A stretch of DNA of 16,614 nucleotides from Victivallales bacterium (GTDB lineage Bacteria > Verrucomicrobiota > Lentisphaeria > Oligosphaerales > Oligosphaeraceae). Location of the stretch: contig JAGCSE010000020.1 of NCBI GenBank assembly GCA_017964325.1, positions 1 to 16,614 of the forward strand, given 5' to 3'. Positions within the stretch are counted from its first letter, which is position 1. Each line of letters opens with the position of its first letter. Positions 1 through 5,942 of the stretch are shown here, piece by piece. The translations under genes and the position numbers were made by a program. The notes below the pieces were generated by a model that searched no databases, was not told where the DNA came from, and saw nothing but the letters and a program-made list of their open reading frames with translations.

Positions 1-141
1 CTAGCGGCTCTAGAAGCTCTAGAAGCTCTAGCGGCTCTAGAAGCTCTAGAAGCTCTAGCGGCTCTAGAAGCTCTAGAAGCTCTAGCGGCTCTAGAAGCTC
101 TAGAAGCTCTAGCGGCTCTAGAAGCTCTAGAAGCTCTAGAA
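1..141. repeat. Perfect 9-bp tandem array with 27-bp higher-order period
   Basis: The array is built from nonamers in the fixed order CTCTAGAAG, CTCTAGAAG, CTCTAGCGG, giving a 27-bp superunit. Fourteen complete nonamers (8-133) are flanked by a partial unit at each end, with no mismatch to the pattern. The array enters from outside the window and stops at the dipeptidase stop codon (142-144). Every AAG-type unit forms a TCTAGA palindrome with its neighbours, so single strands can fold back. Because 9 is divisible by 3, reading frames stay open through it: on the plus strand one encodes GSRSSRSSS repeats and another LEALEALAA, and two minus-strand frames are also open. The lack of mismatches suggests recent expansion or homogenisation. 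Confidence 0.97.
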
Positions 142-158
142 TTACAGAAATTCTTTGA
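1..158 (+). CDS. Possible C-terminal tail of a Ser/Arg/Gly-repeat protein (5' end outside window)
   Basis: This is a tentative call. The plus-strand frame with codons starting at 3, 6, 9 and so on reads GSRSSRSSS repeated five times. It then reads SRSSRITEIL and ends at TGA 156-158, overlapping the convergent dipeptidase gene by 17 bp. Short convergent 3' overlaps are common, and a repeat unit that is a multiple of three would be expected inside a coding tail. Basic Ser/Arg/Gly-rich tails occur in bacterial RNA-binding proteins such as RRM proteins, but no folded domain is visible here, so no function is assigned. Alternatively the array is non-coding. Confidence 0.27.
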   Translation, partial: SGSRSSRSSSGSRSSRSSSGSRSSRSSSGSRSSRSSSGSRSSRSSRITEIL

Positions 159-1131
159 GGACGCGCAAGGCGTTCTTGTGGAAGACTTTCTCAATGTCCT
201 CGTCCGTGTATTTGCGGCGGCGGAGCTCCGCTTCCAGCAATGGCATGTAGCTGCAGTCGGGCATCTCCAGACGGCGGCTGATGCCGTCGTAGTCGGAGCC
301 GAGGGCGACGACGTCGATGCCGCCGACGTTGCGGAAATGGTCGATGTGGTCAGCGATAAGTGCCGCTGTTCCATAGTAATGGCCGTCCGCTGCGGGCTTG
401 TCGGTCAGGAAGCCTGCGCAATAGTTGATTCCCGCGACGCCGCCGCGTTCGGCGATGGCGCGGACCATGTCGTCTGTCAAATTGCGGGCGTGGTTGCAGA
501 TGGCGCGCGAGGAGGAATGGGAGGCGATGAAGGGACGTGTCGTGTTATGATAGACGTCCCAAATTCCTGCGTCGCTCAGGTGGGAGACGTCGATGATGAT
601 GCCGAGGCGTTCCATTTCATGGAGGAATTCGATGCCGAGCTTCGTCAGACCGTCCGTGGTGTTCGGGATGGCGGGATCGTCCGTGCCTGGCGTGCAGCTA
701 TTTGGAGACGCGAGCGTGTTCTTGAAATTCCATGTGAGCGTCATGATGCGGACACCGAGGCGGTAGAAATTCCGCAATGCGGCGAGGGAGCCTTGGCAGC
801 AGCCGCCGTCTTCGATGGTCAGCAAGGCGCTGATCTTTCCGGCCGCGTGGTTGGCCTCCAGATCCGCCCAGGATTTCACCTGCTCGATCCGGTCCGGATA
901 TTCATTGAGTATGCGGTAGAATTCGTCGATTTCCTCCATGGCATACAGCAACGGGTCTTGGTTGTTCTCCATATAGACGAACGCGGCGAAGCATTGCAGA
1001 AGATAATCGCCTTTCGCAAGTTTCTGCAAATCAATCTGGTTGTCGTTTTTTTCGAAACAGAGCGGGGTGCCTTTCCGGACGGCTTGGCGTGCTTTGTAGA
1101 GGACGTCGCAATGGAAATCGATGACTTTCAT
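142..1131 (-). CDS. Membrane dipeptidase-like protein (peptidase family M19)
   Basis: A 329-residue zinc dipeptidase of the renal/membrane dipeptidase family. These TIM-barrel metalloenzymes hydrolyse dipeptides, including some with D-residues. Visible family motifs are the N-terminal HCD (His7, Asp9), the bridging glutamate in TIEDGG (Glu107), DVSH (His184), ASHSS (His205), the substrate-contacting arginine in HARNLTDD (Arg216), and GSDYDG (Asp280). All expected metal ligands are present and the length is normal for bacterial members. There is no signal peptide, so it is probably cytoplasmic. The ATG places HxD at residues 7-9, as is usual, but no clear Shine-Dalgarno precedes it. It lies 272 bp downstream of uxuA past a palindromic element, so separate transcription is plausible and a link to hexuronate use is unproven. 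Substrate range cannot be read from the sequence. Confidence 0.93.
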   Translation of the reverse strand: MKVIDFHCDVLYKARQAVRKGTPLCFEKNDNQIDLQKLAKGDYLLQCFAAFVYMENNQDPLLYAMEEIDEFYRILNEYPDRIEQVKSWADLEANHAAGKISALLTIEDGGCCQGSLAALRNFYRLGVRIMTLTWNFKNTLASPNSCTPGTDDPAIPNTTDGLTKLGIEFLHEMERLGIIIDVSHLSDAGIWDVYHNTTRPFIASHSSSRAICNHARNLTDDMVRAIAERGGVAGINYCAGFLTDKPAADGHYYGTAALIADHIDHFRNVGGIDVVALGSDYDGISRRLEMPDCSYMPLLEAELRRRKYTDEDIEKVFHKNALRVLKEFL

Positions 1132-1340
1132 GGTGTGCTGCTTTTAGGGTTGTGTAAAATCCCACCCCACTATAATTTAAACTAAAAGAGAATGCTTGCA
1201 AGTTTTGATGAAATTCATTTGATGTTGATCAATTGCATGTCGCAAAAAATGATTATGCTGCCGCACGGACTGGAAATACAGGATGTCGTCGTGGAGGAAA
1301 AGGGAGGAGGTGGCGCGGCGCGCCTGCGCTGACAGAATTC

Positions 1341-1400
1341 CCCGCAGGCGGGACGCCTGGCGGGACAACCCACCCGCAGGCGGGACGTCGCGCGGGACTC
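1341..1400. repeat. GC-rich palindromic repeat (REP-like), two copies of CCCGCAGGCGGGACG
   Basis: The 15-mer CCCGCAGGCGGGACG occurs at 1341-1355 and again at 1373-1387, 32 bp apart. The first copy continues into an inverted repeat, CAGGCG-GGA-CGCCTG, and the second into a CGTCGCGCGGGA variant. The element begins only 3 nt beyond the uxuA stop codon and sits in a 272-bp gap before the dipeptidase gene. It has the look of a dispersed REP-like palindromic element, which often stabilises or terminates upstream transcripts. No run of T follows the hairpins on the minus strand, so it is not a classic intrinsic terminator. The rest of the gap (1132-1340) is AT-rich near the dipeptidase start, and I saw no gene in it. 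Confidence 0.7.
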
Positions 1401-1403
1401 CCT

Positions 1404-2351
1404 TCATTTCAGTGTGTCCAAGATTCCTTTTATGTAGCCTGTTGCGAAGAGGTTGCCTTGCATCGTGTAACCGAAATTCTCATTGCTTTCACCGGCCATG
1501 GTGGGGGTGTGGTCCGGGCGGACGAGACAGTCGGGGGCGTGTTTCAACGTAATTCGCAAGAGTTCTGCCATATCCGTCGGGCCGTTGTCGTGGAACGTTT
1601 CGCGGAAACATGTTTTCGTTCCCGTCACATCGCGGAAATGGAGGAAGAAAATCCGCTTGCCGAATTCCGGAATCAGCTTGAAGACGTCTTCGCCCATCGC
1701 GCGGAAAGTCGCCTGGCAGAACGTGATACCGTGCGACGGACTGTCGCTTAGCGACATCGCGCGGCGATAGGCGTCCGCGCTCGTGAGGATGCGCGGGTAG
1801 CCGAAGAACGGCGACAACGGCGGATCGTCCGGATGGAGGCCCATCTTCACGCCGGCGGCTTCGGCGGCCGGCATCACGGCGCGGAGAAAATAGGCGTAGT
1901 TGTCCCACAGTTGCTCTTCGGAGAATTTCAGCTGGACATTGTTGTCGATTTCCGAGAGATCGAATCCGCTCGTCAATGCACCGCCGCGCTCGTGTAAGTC
2001 ATTGCGTGAACGGAACCAGCCGACTCCGGCCATAAAATTATAACAAAGCAATTTCAGACCGAGTCTTCCCATATTGGTCAACATTTTGCAATACTTTTCA
2101 ATATCTTCATCGCGGCCGGGCAGACCGAGCTTGATGCGGCTCATGTCGAATTCGTCGCCTTCGAGCGCATACAGATTCAGCCCTGCATCTTCGAATTGGT
2201 CGCGGATGAATTTAAGCGATTCGTAATCAGATGGATCGGCAAGCCCGCTCAATTCCGGCGCGGCTTTCGTGACGACCGCCTCCACTCCAAGTTGGGCGGC
2301 AAGCGTCCACTGGATGTTTCGTCTGCATGGCAGCATCAAACCGATTTTCAT
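1404..2351 (-). CDS. uxuA: Mannonate dehydratase (short form)
   Basis: A 315-residue TIM-barrel enzyme predicted to dehydrate D-mannonate to 2-keto-3-deoxygluconate in the cytoplasm. Recognisable UxuA segments are ALEGDEFDMSRIKLGLPGRD (62-81), GLHPDDPP (His173), FCQATFRAMGED (Cys212), FLHFRDV (His238), RPDHTPTM (Asp280) and GYTMQGNLFATGYIKG (294-309). His173, Cys212, His238 and Asp280 match the metal ligands known for this family. It is shorter than the enterobacterial enzyme (about 394 residues) and its N-terminus differs, as in a compact clade also seen in other gut anaerobes. The ATG lies 3 nt after the stop of the SDR gene with no separate ribosome site, which suggests translational coupling. 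A generic xylose-isomerase-like barrel is the alternative, but motifs and context favour UxuA. Confidence 0.88.
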   Translation of the reverse strand: MKIGLMLPCRRNIQWTLAAQLGVEAVVTKAAPELSGLADPSDYESLKFIRDQFEDAGLNLYALEGDEFDMSRIKLGLPGRDEDIEKYCKMLTNMGRLGLKLLCYNFMAGVGWFRSRNDLHERGGALTSGFDLSEIDNNVQLKFSEEQLWDNYAYFLRAVMPAAEAAGVKMGLHPDDPPLSPFFGYPRILTSADAYRRAMSLSDSPSHGITFCQATFRAMGEDVFKLIPEFGKRIFFLHFRDVTGTKTCFRETFHDNGPTDMAELLRITLKHAPDCLVRPDHTPTMAGESNENFGYTMQGNLFATGYIKGILDTLK

Positions 2352-2354
2352 AGC

Positions 2355-3203
2355 CTAAATCCCTGTGCTGGAAAGGAAACCACCATCGACTGGCACGGTG
2401 ATGCCGGTCACGAAAGCCGCCTTCTCGTCGTCGAGCAGCCATTCGACGCAGCCCAGCAGGTCCTGTGCTTCGCCAAAGCGTTGCATGGGCGTGTGGTGCA
2501 TGACGTTTTCGCCGCGCGGCGAGAGACCGCCGTCCGGTGTCCGAAGGTACTTGATGCTCCGTTCATTCACGAAAAATCCTGGTGCGACGGCATTTACACG
2601 GATGTTCGCAGGCGCGAGATAGGCGGCCAGCCATTGGGTGAAATTCGCGATGGCGGCCTTGCTCATGGCGTAGGCGGACACGCGTGACAGCGGGCGGTAG
2701 GTGTTCATTGACGCGAAGTTAAGGATGGAGCCACCGCCGGCCGCCGCCATCTGCTTTCCGAAAATCTGGCAGGGGATGACCGTTCCGACTGTGTTGGTCT
2801 TCAAGACGTTGGCGAAAACGTCCATGTCGAGATCGAAGAATCCGCGCATGTCGTCTGGCTTGTCGGATGTGATTTCCACTGGATTGTAGGCCGTGTTGGT
2901 CGTCATCGCGTTGATGTTGTTTCCGCCTGCGCCGTTGACAAGAATGCGGCAGGGACCCCATTCAGCCGCGACATGGGCGGCGATGTCAGTCAGAGCCGTT
3001 ACGTCGTTCACGTCTGCGCATTCAATCCGCCAGACACCGCCTTTTGACTGGATGACAGCCGCCGTTTTGTCCAGTTTCTCCTTTGTCCGGCCGATCAAGA
3101 CGACTTTCATGCCTTTTTCAGCCAAAAGTGCCGCGATGACGGAACAGAGCGTTCCGCCCGCGCCTGTGACAACCGCTACTTTTCCTTGCCATTCCATGCT
3201 CAT
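2355..3203 (-). CDS. uxuB: D-mannonate oxidoreductase (fructuronate reductase), SDR family
   Basis: A 282-residue short-chain dehydrogenase/reductase predicted to reduce D-fructuronate to D-mannonate with NAD(P)H. The Rossmann glycine motif is TGAGGTLC (13-20), the NAG-like motif is NGAGG (90-94), the catalytic Ser lies in NFASMN (Ser165), YAMSK gives Tyr178 and Lys182, and VNAVAPGFF is at 203-211. The GAGGTLCS and GAGGNN variants resemble the YjmF/UxuB-type SDRs of Bacillus and Bacteroidetes, which replace the unrelated long-chain UxuB of E. coli. Its ATG overlaps the uxaC stop codon as ATGA, and the uxuA start follows its stop by 3 nt, so three consecutive pathway steps are tightly coupled. 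A second Met codon two residues in is an alternative start. Confidence 0.88.
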   Translation of the reverse strand: MSMEWQGKVAVVTGAGGTLCSVIAALLAEKGMKVVLIGRTKEKLDKTAAVIQSKGGVWRIECADVNDVTALTDIAAHVAAEWGPCRILVNGAGGNNINAMTTNTAYNPVEITSDKPDDMRGFFDLDMDVFANVLKTNTVGTVIPCQIFGKQMAAAGGGSILNFASMNTYRPLSRVSAYAMSKAAIANFTQWLAAYLAPANIRVNAVAPGFFVNERSIKYLRTPDGGLSPRGENVMHHTPMQRFGEAQDLLGCVEWLLDDEKAAFVTGITVPVDGGFLSSTGI

Positions 3204-4537
3204 CTAAATGTCTCCGTTATAAGTTGTTTGGCATTGCCGTAGGACAACGCCAAGGCCAGTTTTGCCAAAATCTCCATGTTCCGCGGCAGTTCGTCCTGCT
3301 GGGCTTGCTCCGCGAGAAAATCACACATCACGCGTCGAAAATAATCATGCCTGACGAAACTCAGAAGGCTTCGCGAATCAGTCGTCATGCCAGGATGGAC
3401 GGACAGCACGCCGAAGGCGGCGGTTGCCGCGAGGCATTCGCGAATGCCCATCCGATGGTCGCAATACCACCATGCGGGGCCAAGCCTGACTTGGCCTCGA
3501 ACGCCGTCGCCCGTGAAAGAACCCGTCAGACAGGCGAATGGCGCCAAATCGTTCGGTGACAATGGATAAAGAATAATTGTCGGCATCCCATTTGTCGCAC
3601 GTTCCAAATCGTTCAGCAACATTGACAACGATGCCATGTCGGTGGAATTGCCAATTGTCGCATAGCCACCTGCGGGACCTGCAATGTTGCGCAGACGGTC
3701 GCTTGTTTTGCGCAATGCCCCGACATGGAGCTGAAGCGTCCAATGAAGCTGTGCATATTCATTGGACAATATCCTAAGTATTTCCGATTGAAGATAATAT
3801 ATTTCAGATTCTGGCAGTTCGCCGTGTAGCCATGATTCAAATCGGGCGGCGTTGCGGCCGTCATCTGGCAGATAGACGAAACCGCTGTCCAGAGCGTGGT
3901 CGGCGAATTGGCAGCCATATTTCTTCAACGTCTGAAGTCGTTTTGAGAAAAGATCTGTCAATTCTTCCAGGGTTTTGGGATGCCAATCGCTTGGCAATCG
4001 CAAAGTTAGGGCATCATCTCCCCTAAAACTTGGAACAACATTTGAAAGACCGTTGAAATAGGTGAAATCATCAGTCAAACCAACGCATGGCGCAGCGTAT
4101 TCAACGTGAAATTTTTTCAGGAGTCCTTGTGCTGTAAAACCATCTTGCGCAAGCATTTCGTTTGCTTTTTCGTAAATAGAGACAGCTGTCTTTTCGTTCA
4201 ATGGCTCTGTGATGCCGAAAACGCTTTCCAGTTCCATCATGCTCCAAAAATAGAGCGGATTGCCTGCAAGTTGTGGGAGTGTACGACTCCATGCTATGAA
4301 ACGATCAAAATCATCGGCGTTGCCCGTGATAAGCTGTTCCTTTTCGCCGCAGATGCGCATGGCGCGATGCTTATAGGGGTCTGACGAGACCCACAGTTCC
4401 GTGACGGTGCGGAATCTGCGGTTTTGATGCAGGTCTTTGACGGAAAGATGGTTATGCCAATCAATCAATGGAAGGTCTGCCACTGATTGGTACAAGGTTT
4501 GAGCTTCTTCGGAATGGAGGAGAAAGTCTTTTTTCAT
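3200..4537 (-). CDS. uxaC: Glucuronate (uronate) isomerase
   Basis: A 445-residue amidohydrolase-fold enzyme that interconverts D-glucuronate and D-fructuronate (and D-galacturonate and D-tagaturonate), the entry step of this operon. Diagnostic segments are LPLIDWHNHLS (metal ligands His28 and His30), SDPYKHRAMR (52-61), LHVGALR (270-276), and the signature TDSRSLLSFVRHDYFRR (386-402). The start is taken at MKKDFLLHSEE. The frame stays open 30 codons further upstream to 4627, but that peptide has no family similarity that I recognise and would cover the predicted promoter, whereas the family normally begins just before the DxHxH motif. Only a weak ribosome site (AAGACGG) precedes it. At 445 residues it is slightly short for the family (about 470) and looks divergent. 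The stop overlaps the uxuB start. Confidence 0.93.
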   Translation of the reverse strand: MKKDFLLHSEEAQTLYQSVADLPLIDWHNHLSVKDLHQNRRFRTVTELWVSSDPYKHRAMRICGEKEQLITGNADDFDRFIAWSRTLPQLAGNPLYFWSMMELESVFGITEPLNEKTAVSIYEKANEMLAQDGFTAQGLLKKFHVEYAAPCVGLTDDFTYFNGLSNVVPSFRGDDALTLRLPSDWHPKTLEELTDLFSKRLQTLKKYGCQFADHALDSGFVYLPDDGRNAARFESWLHGELPESEIYYLQSEILRILSNEYAQLHWTLQLHVGALRKTSDRLRNIAGPAGGYATIGNSTDMASLSMLLNDLERATNGMPTIILYPLSPNDLAPFACLTGSFTGDGVRGQVRLGPAWWYCDHRMGIRECLAATAAFGVLSVHPGMTTDSRSLLSFVRHDYFRRVMCDFLAEQAQQDELPRNMEILAKLALALSYGNAKQLITETFR

Positions 4538-4586
4538 ATTAAACCGTCTTGCATAAATTCCGTTTCCAGACCTTCTCAACCATTTT

Positions 4587-4618
4587 AATATATATCTTGC
4601 AGATGGTTTGTAAACAAA
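4587..4618 (-). promoter_or_regulatory. Candidate uxaC proximal promoter with TTTGT-AA-ACAAA operator-like palindrome
   Basis: On the minus strand TTTACA (4614-4609) is followed after 16 bp by TATATT (4592-4587), giving a leader of about 40 nt before uxaC. The -35 box is embedded in the perfect palindrome TTTGT-AA-ACAAA (4607-4618), and a second inverted repeat, TGGCA-N7-TGCCA (4622-4638), lies just upstream. A palindrome across the -35 element is a typical repressor arrangement for sugar-acid operons. The regulator is not encoded in this window. Confidence 0.4.
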
Positions 4619-4640
4619 TGATGGCAAGAACTATGCCAAC

Positions 4641-4703
4641 TTGACGCAATAAATGCTAATATTTTTATGCTTTTTTTGCGTCAATGCTGTGTAAGCATTT
4701 ATT
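4641..4703. repeat. Interleaved inverted repeats in the thiE-uxaC intergenic region
   Basis: Three perfect inverted pairs share this 63-bp stretch. They are TTGACGCAA/TTGCGTCAA (4641-4649 with 4676-4684), AATAAATGCT/AGCATTTATT (4648-4657 with 4694-4703), and AATGCT/AGCATT (4683-4688 with 4694-4699). The first two pairs interleave in a pseudoknot-like order, and the third competes with both. The thiE stop codon lies inside the outer arm. No T run follows on the minus strand, so a simple thiE terminator is not supported. Confidence 0.75.
4656..4684 (-). promoter_or_regulatory. Candidate uxaC distal promoter TTGACG-N17-TATTAG
   Basis: On the minus strand TTGACG (4684-4679) is separated by exactly 17 bp from TATTAG (4661-4656), a good vegetative-sigma match in AT-rich sequence. 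Transcription would start near 4649. The -35 lies within TTGACGCAA, whose inverted partner TTGCGTCAA begins at the predicted start, so the inverted repeat brackets the promoter. Confidence 0.5.
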
Positions 4704-5352
4704 CTGCAAGTTCGTGAATCCACTTGCGGATTTCGTCTGCAGGATTGTCTGCTTGGGTGAAAGCCGTAACAGCGGCGATGTGCTGGCAGCCATGGCTACG
4801 CAGTGTTTTCAGGTGGGAGAATTTGATACCCCCCATGACGGAGAATGGAACGGTTACCTGCGGCGCCAGTTCCGACAGCATCTCAAGTCCCAATGGGTTC
4901 ATTGGCAAGGACTTGGTGCCAGTGGCGAAAATTGGGCCGATGTTCAGGTAGGAACATCCGTCACGTTGCGCCGCCAGCAGTTCCTCGCGGTTGTGTGTGG
5001 AGACGCCGATGAGCAGCTGCGGGGCGAGTTTGCGGGCCTCGGCGCAGGGGAGGTCGTCCTGTCCGAGATGGACGCCGTCGGCGTCGGCGAGAAGGGCTGC
5101 GTCGAGTCGATCGTCCGCAATCAAAAGAGCTTTGAATTCGTCCGTCAATTTGCGGGCGGCCTTCAATAGTTCAAGATAATCGCGGTCGCACATGGTCTTC
5201 TCGCGGATTTGGACGATTTTCGCGCCGCCTTCGAGAATCGAACGGACGACATCCAATGGATTGCGACCTGCGCAAAAGTCCGTGGTGACAACGGGATAGA
5301 CGGATGCCAGCTTGAAGGCGGCGACTCTTTCTTGTTCTGTCTTGAAGGTCAT
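4699..5352 (-). CDS. thiE: Thiamine phosphate synthase
   Basis: A 217-residue TIM-barrel enzyme that joins HMP pyrophosphate and thiazole phosphate to make thiamine monophosphate in the cytoplasm. Family motifs are clear: QIREK (48-52), DGVHLGQDDLP (92-102, metal-binding aspartates), IGVSTHN (115-121), YLNIGPIFATGTK (135-147, diphosphate loop) and VMGGI (172-176). Length is normal. No other thiamine gene lies nearby. The 93 bp upstream contain no recognisable THI-box/TPP riboswitch elements and no strong Shine-Dalgarno. It is 93 nt downstream of the thioredoxin-like gene on the same strand and may be read from that transcript. TenI, the non-catalytic paralogue, is the main alternative, but the intact QIREK and metal motifs favour ThiE. 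Confidence 0.93.
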   Translation of the reverse strand: MTFKTEQERVAAFKLASVYPVVTTDFCAGRNPLDVVRSILEGGAKIVQIREKTMCDRDYLELLKAARKLTDEFKALLIADDRLDAALLADADGVHLGQDDLPCAEARKLAPQLLIGVSTHNREELLAAQRDGCSYLNIGPIFATGTKSLPMNPLGLEMLSELAPQVTVPFSVMGGIKFSHLKTLRSHGCQHIAAVTAFTQADNPADEIRKWIHELAE

Positions 5353-5445
5353 TGCTATTCTGGGAGGGATGATTATGGTTGGTGGTCATGCATGAATGGC
5401 GGTACATCGAAGCTGATGGATGACCGCAGGACGATATTAGCCATC

Positions 5446-5940
5446 CTATTCGTCTTTCTTGAGCTTTTCGTCAAGAAAGGCGTTAATTTCGGCGGGGTTG
5501 ATGTTTTCCGTGAGCCTGCCGAGTTCGTATGAACCGAGGCGGAGGACTGCGGCGGGAGTAGTAGTGAGTTTGAAAAACTCCAAGGCTCCTTCATCCTTCT
5601 GGACGTTCATGAGAATGATGTTGCATTGGTCTTTGCGAGCGGTGCGAAGCTCCTCCACCCATGGCTGTCCATCCAGTTCGCCGCGAGTGACGAGAAGCAG
5701 AAATGGTTTGGCTTCCGCAGACGGATTACCGATTCCGGCGGGCTTCAACTCGCCGGAATCGGTGACGGGAATGACTGCCATTTTCTGCACAGGCTGCGTC
5801 TTCCGCTGCTCCTTCGTCGCTTCAATGATTTTCTGCTGTTTGTGCATGAACCATACGGCGGCCAGAAGGACCAGCGGATAGATGATGATGCGCGGCGAAA
5901 AACGCCGTTTACCATATTGTTCTGGATCAGAGAATGGCAT
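5446..5940 (-). CDS. Membrane-anchored thioredoxin-fold protein lacking CxxC
   Basis: A 164-residue protein that I do not recognise as a named family. A basic N-terminus (KRRFSPR) precedes one transmembrane segment at about 17-32 (PRIIIYPLVLLAAVWFM), then a linker, then a thioredoxin-like domain at about 77-160. That domain shows a beta strand (PFLLLVT), a helix, a second strand (NIILMNV), the characteristic cis-proline loop LTTTPAAVLR (Pro129) and a final beta-beta-alpha unit. The redox CxxC is absent: the equivalent stretch is TRGELDGQPW, and the only cysteine is at 106. This suggests a binding or scaffolding role rather than thiol exchange, with the domain probably outside the cytoplasm. 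The start lies 2 nt after the stop of the VIT/vWA gene without its own ribosome site, so translation is probably coupled and the two products may act together. Confidence 0.8.
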   Translation of the reverse strand: MPFSDPEQYGKRRFSPRIIIYPLVLLAAVWFMHKQQKIIEATKEQRKTQPVQKMAVIPVTDSGELKPAGIGNPSAEAKPFLLLVTRGELDGQPWVEELRTARKDQCNIILMNVQKDEGALEFFKLTTTPAAVLRLGSYELGRLTENINPAEINAFLDEKLKKDE

Positions 5941-5942
5941 GG

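Noticed and set aside
1..141. CRISPR-like or IS-end interpretation of the left-edge array
   Set aside because: The units are directly contiguous with no spacers, and there is no transposase or target duplication. It is a simple tandem repeat.
1..1185. Plus-strand frame open from position 1 through 1185, reading LEALEALAA in the array and then across the dipeptidase gene
   Set aside because: It is the antisense of a gene with full M19 catalytic motifs. The translated product is Val/Ala/Asp-rich with no recognisable domain, as expected of a mirror frame.
1177..1407. 76-residue minus-strand frame between uxuA and the dipeptidase gene
   Set aside because: Its N-terminal part is the translation of the GC palindromic repeat. 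It has no ribosome site and no domain, and it overlaps the uxuA stop.
4538..4627. 30-codon N-terminal extension of uxaC
   Set aside because: It has no family similarity that I recognise and would cover the proximal promoter and operator-like palindrome. The inner ATG fits the family start.
5353..5445. Possible TPP riboswitch upstream of thiE
   Set aside because: No CTGAGA-type or ACCTGA-type THI-box elements are visible, and the gap is only 93 bp.
5896..5912. The 16-mer GAAAAACGCCGTTTAC shared with the lipoprotein terminator at 15174
   Set aside because: It lies within the coding sequence of the thioredoxin-like gene and lacks the second stem arm and loop. It is probably chance or minor similarity.
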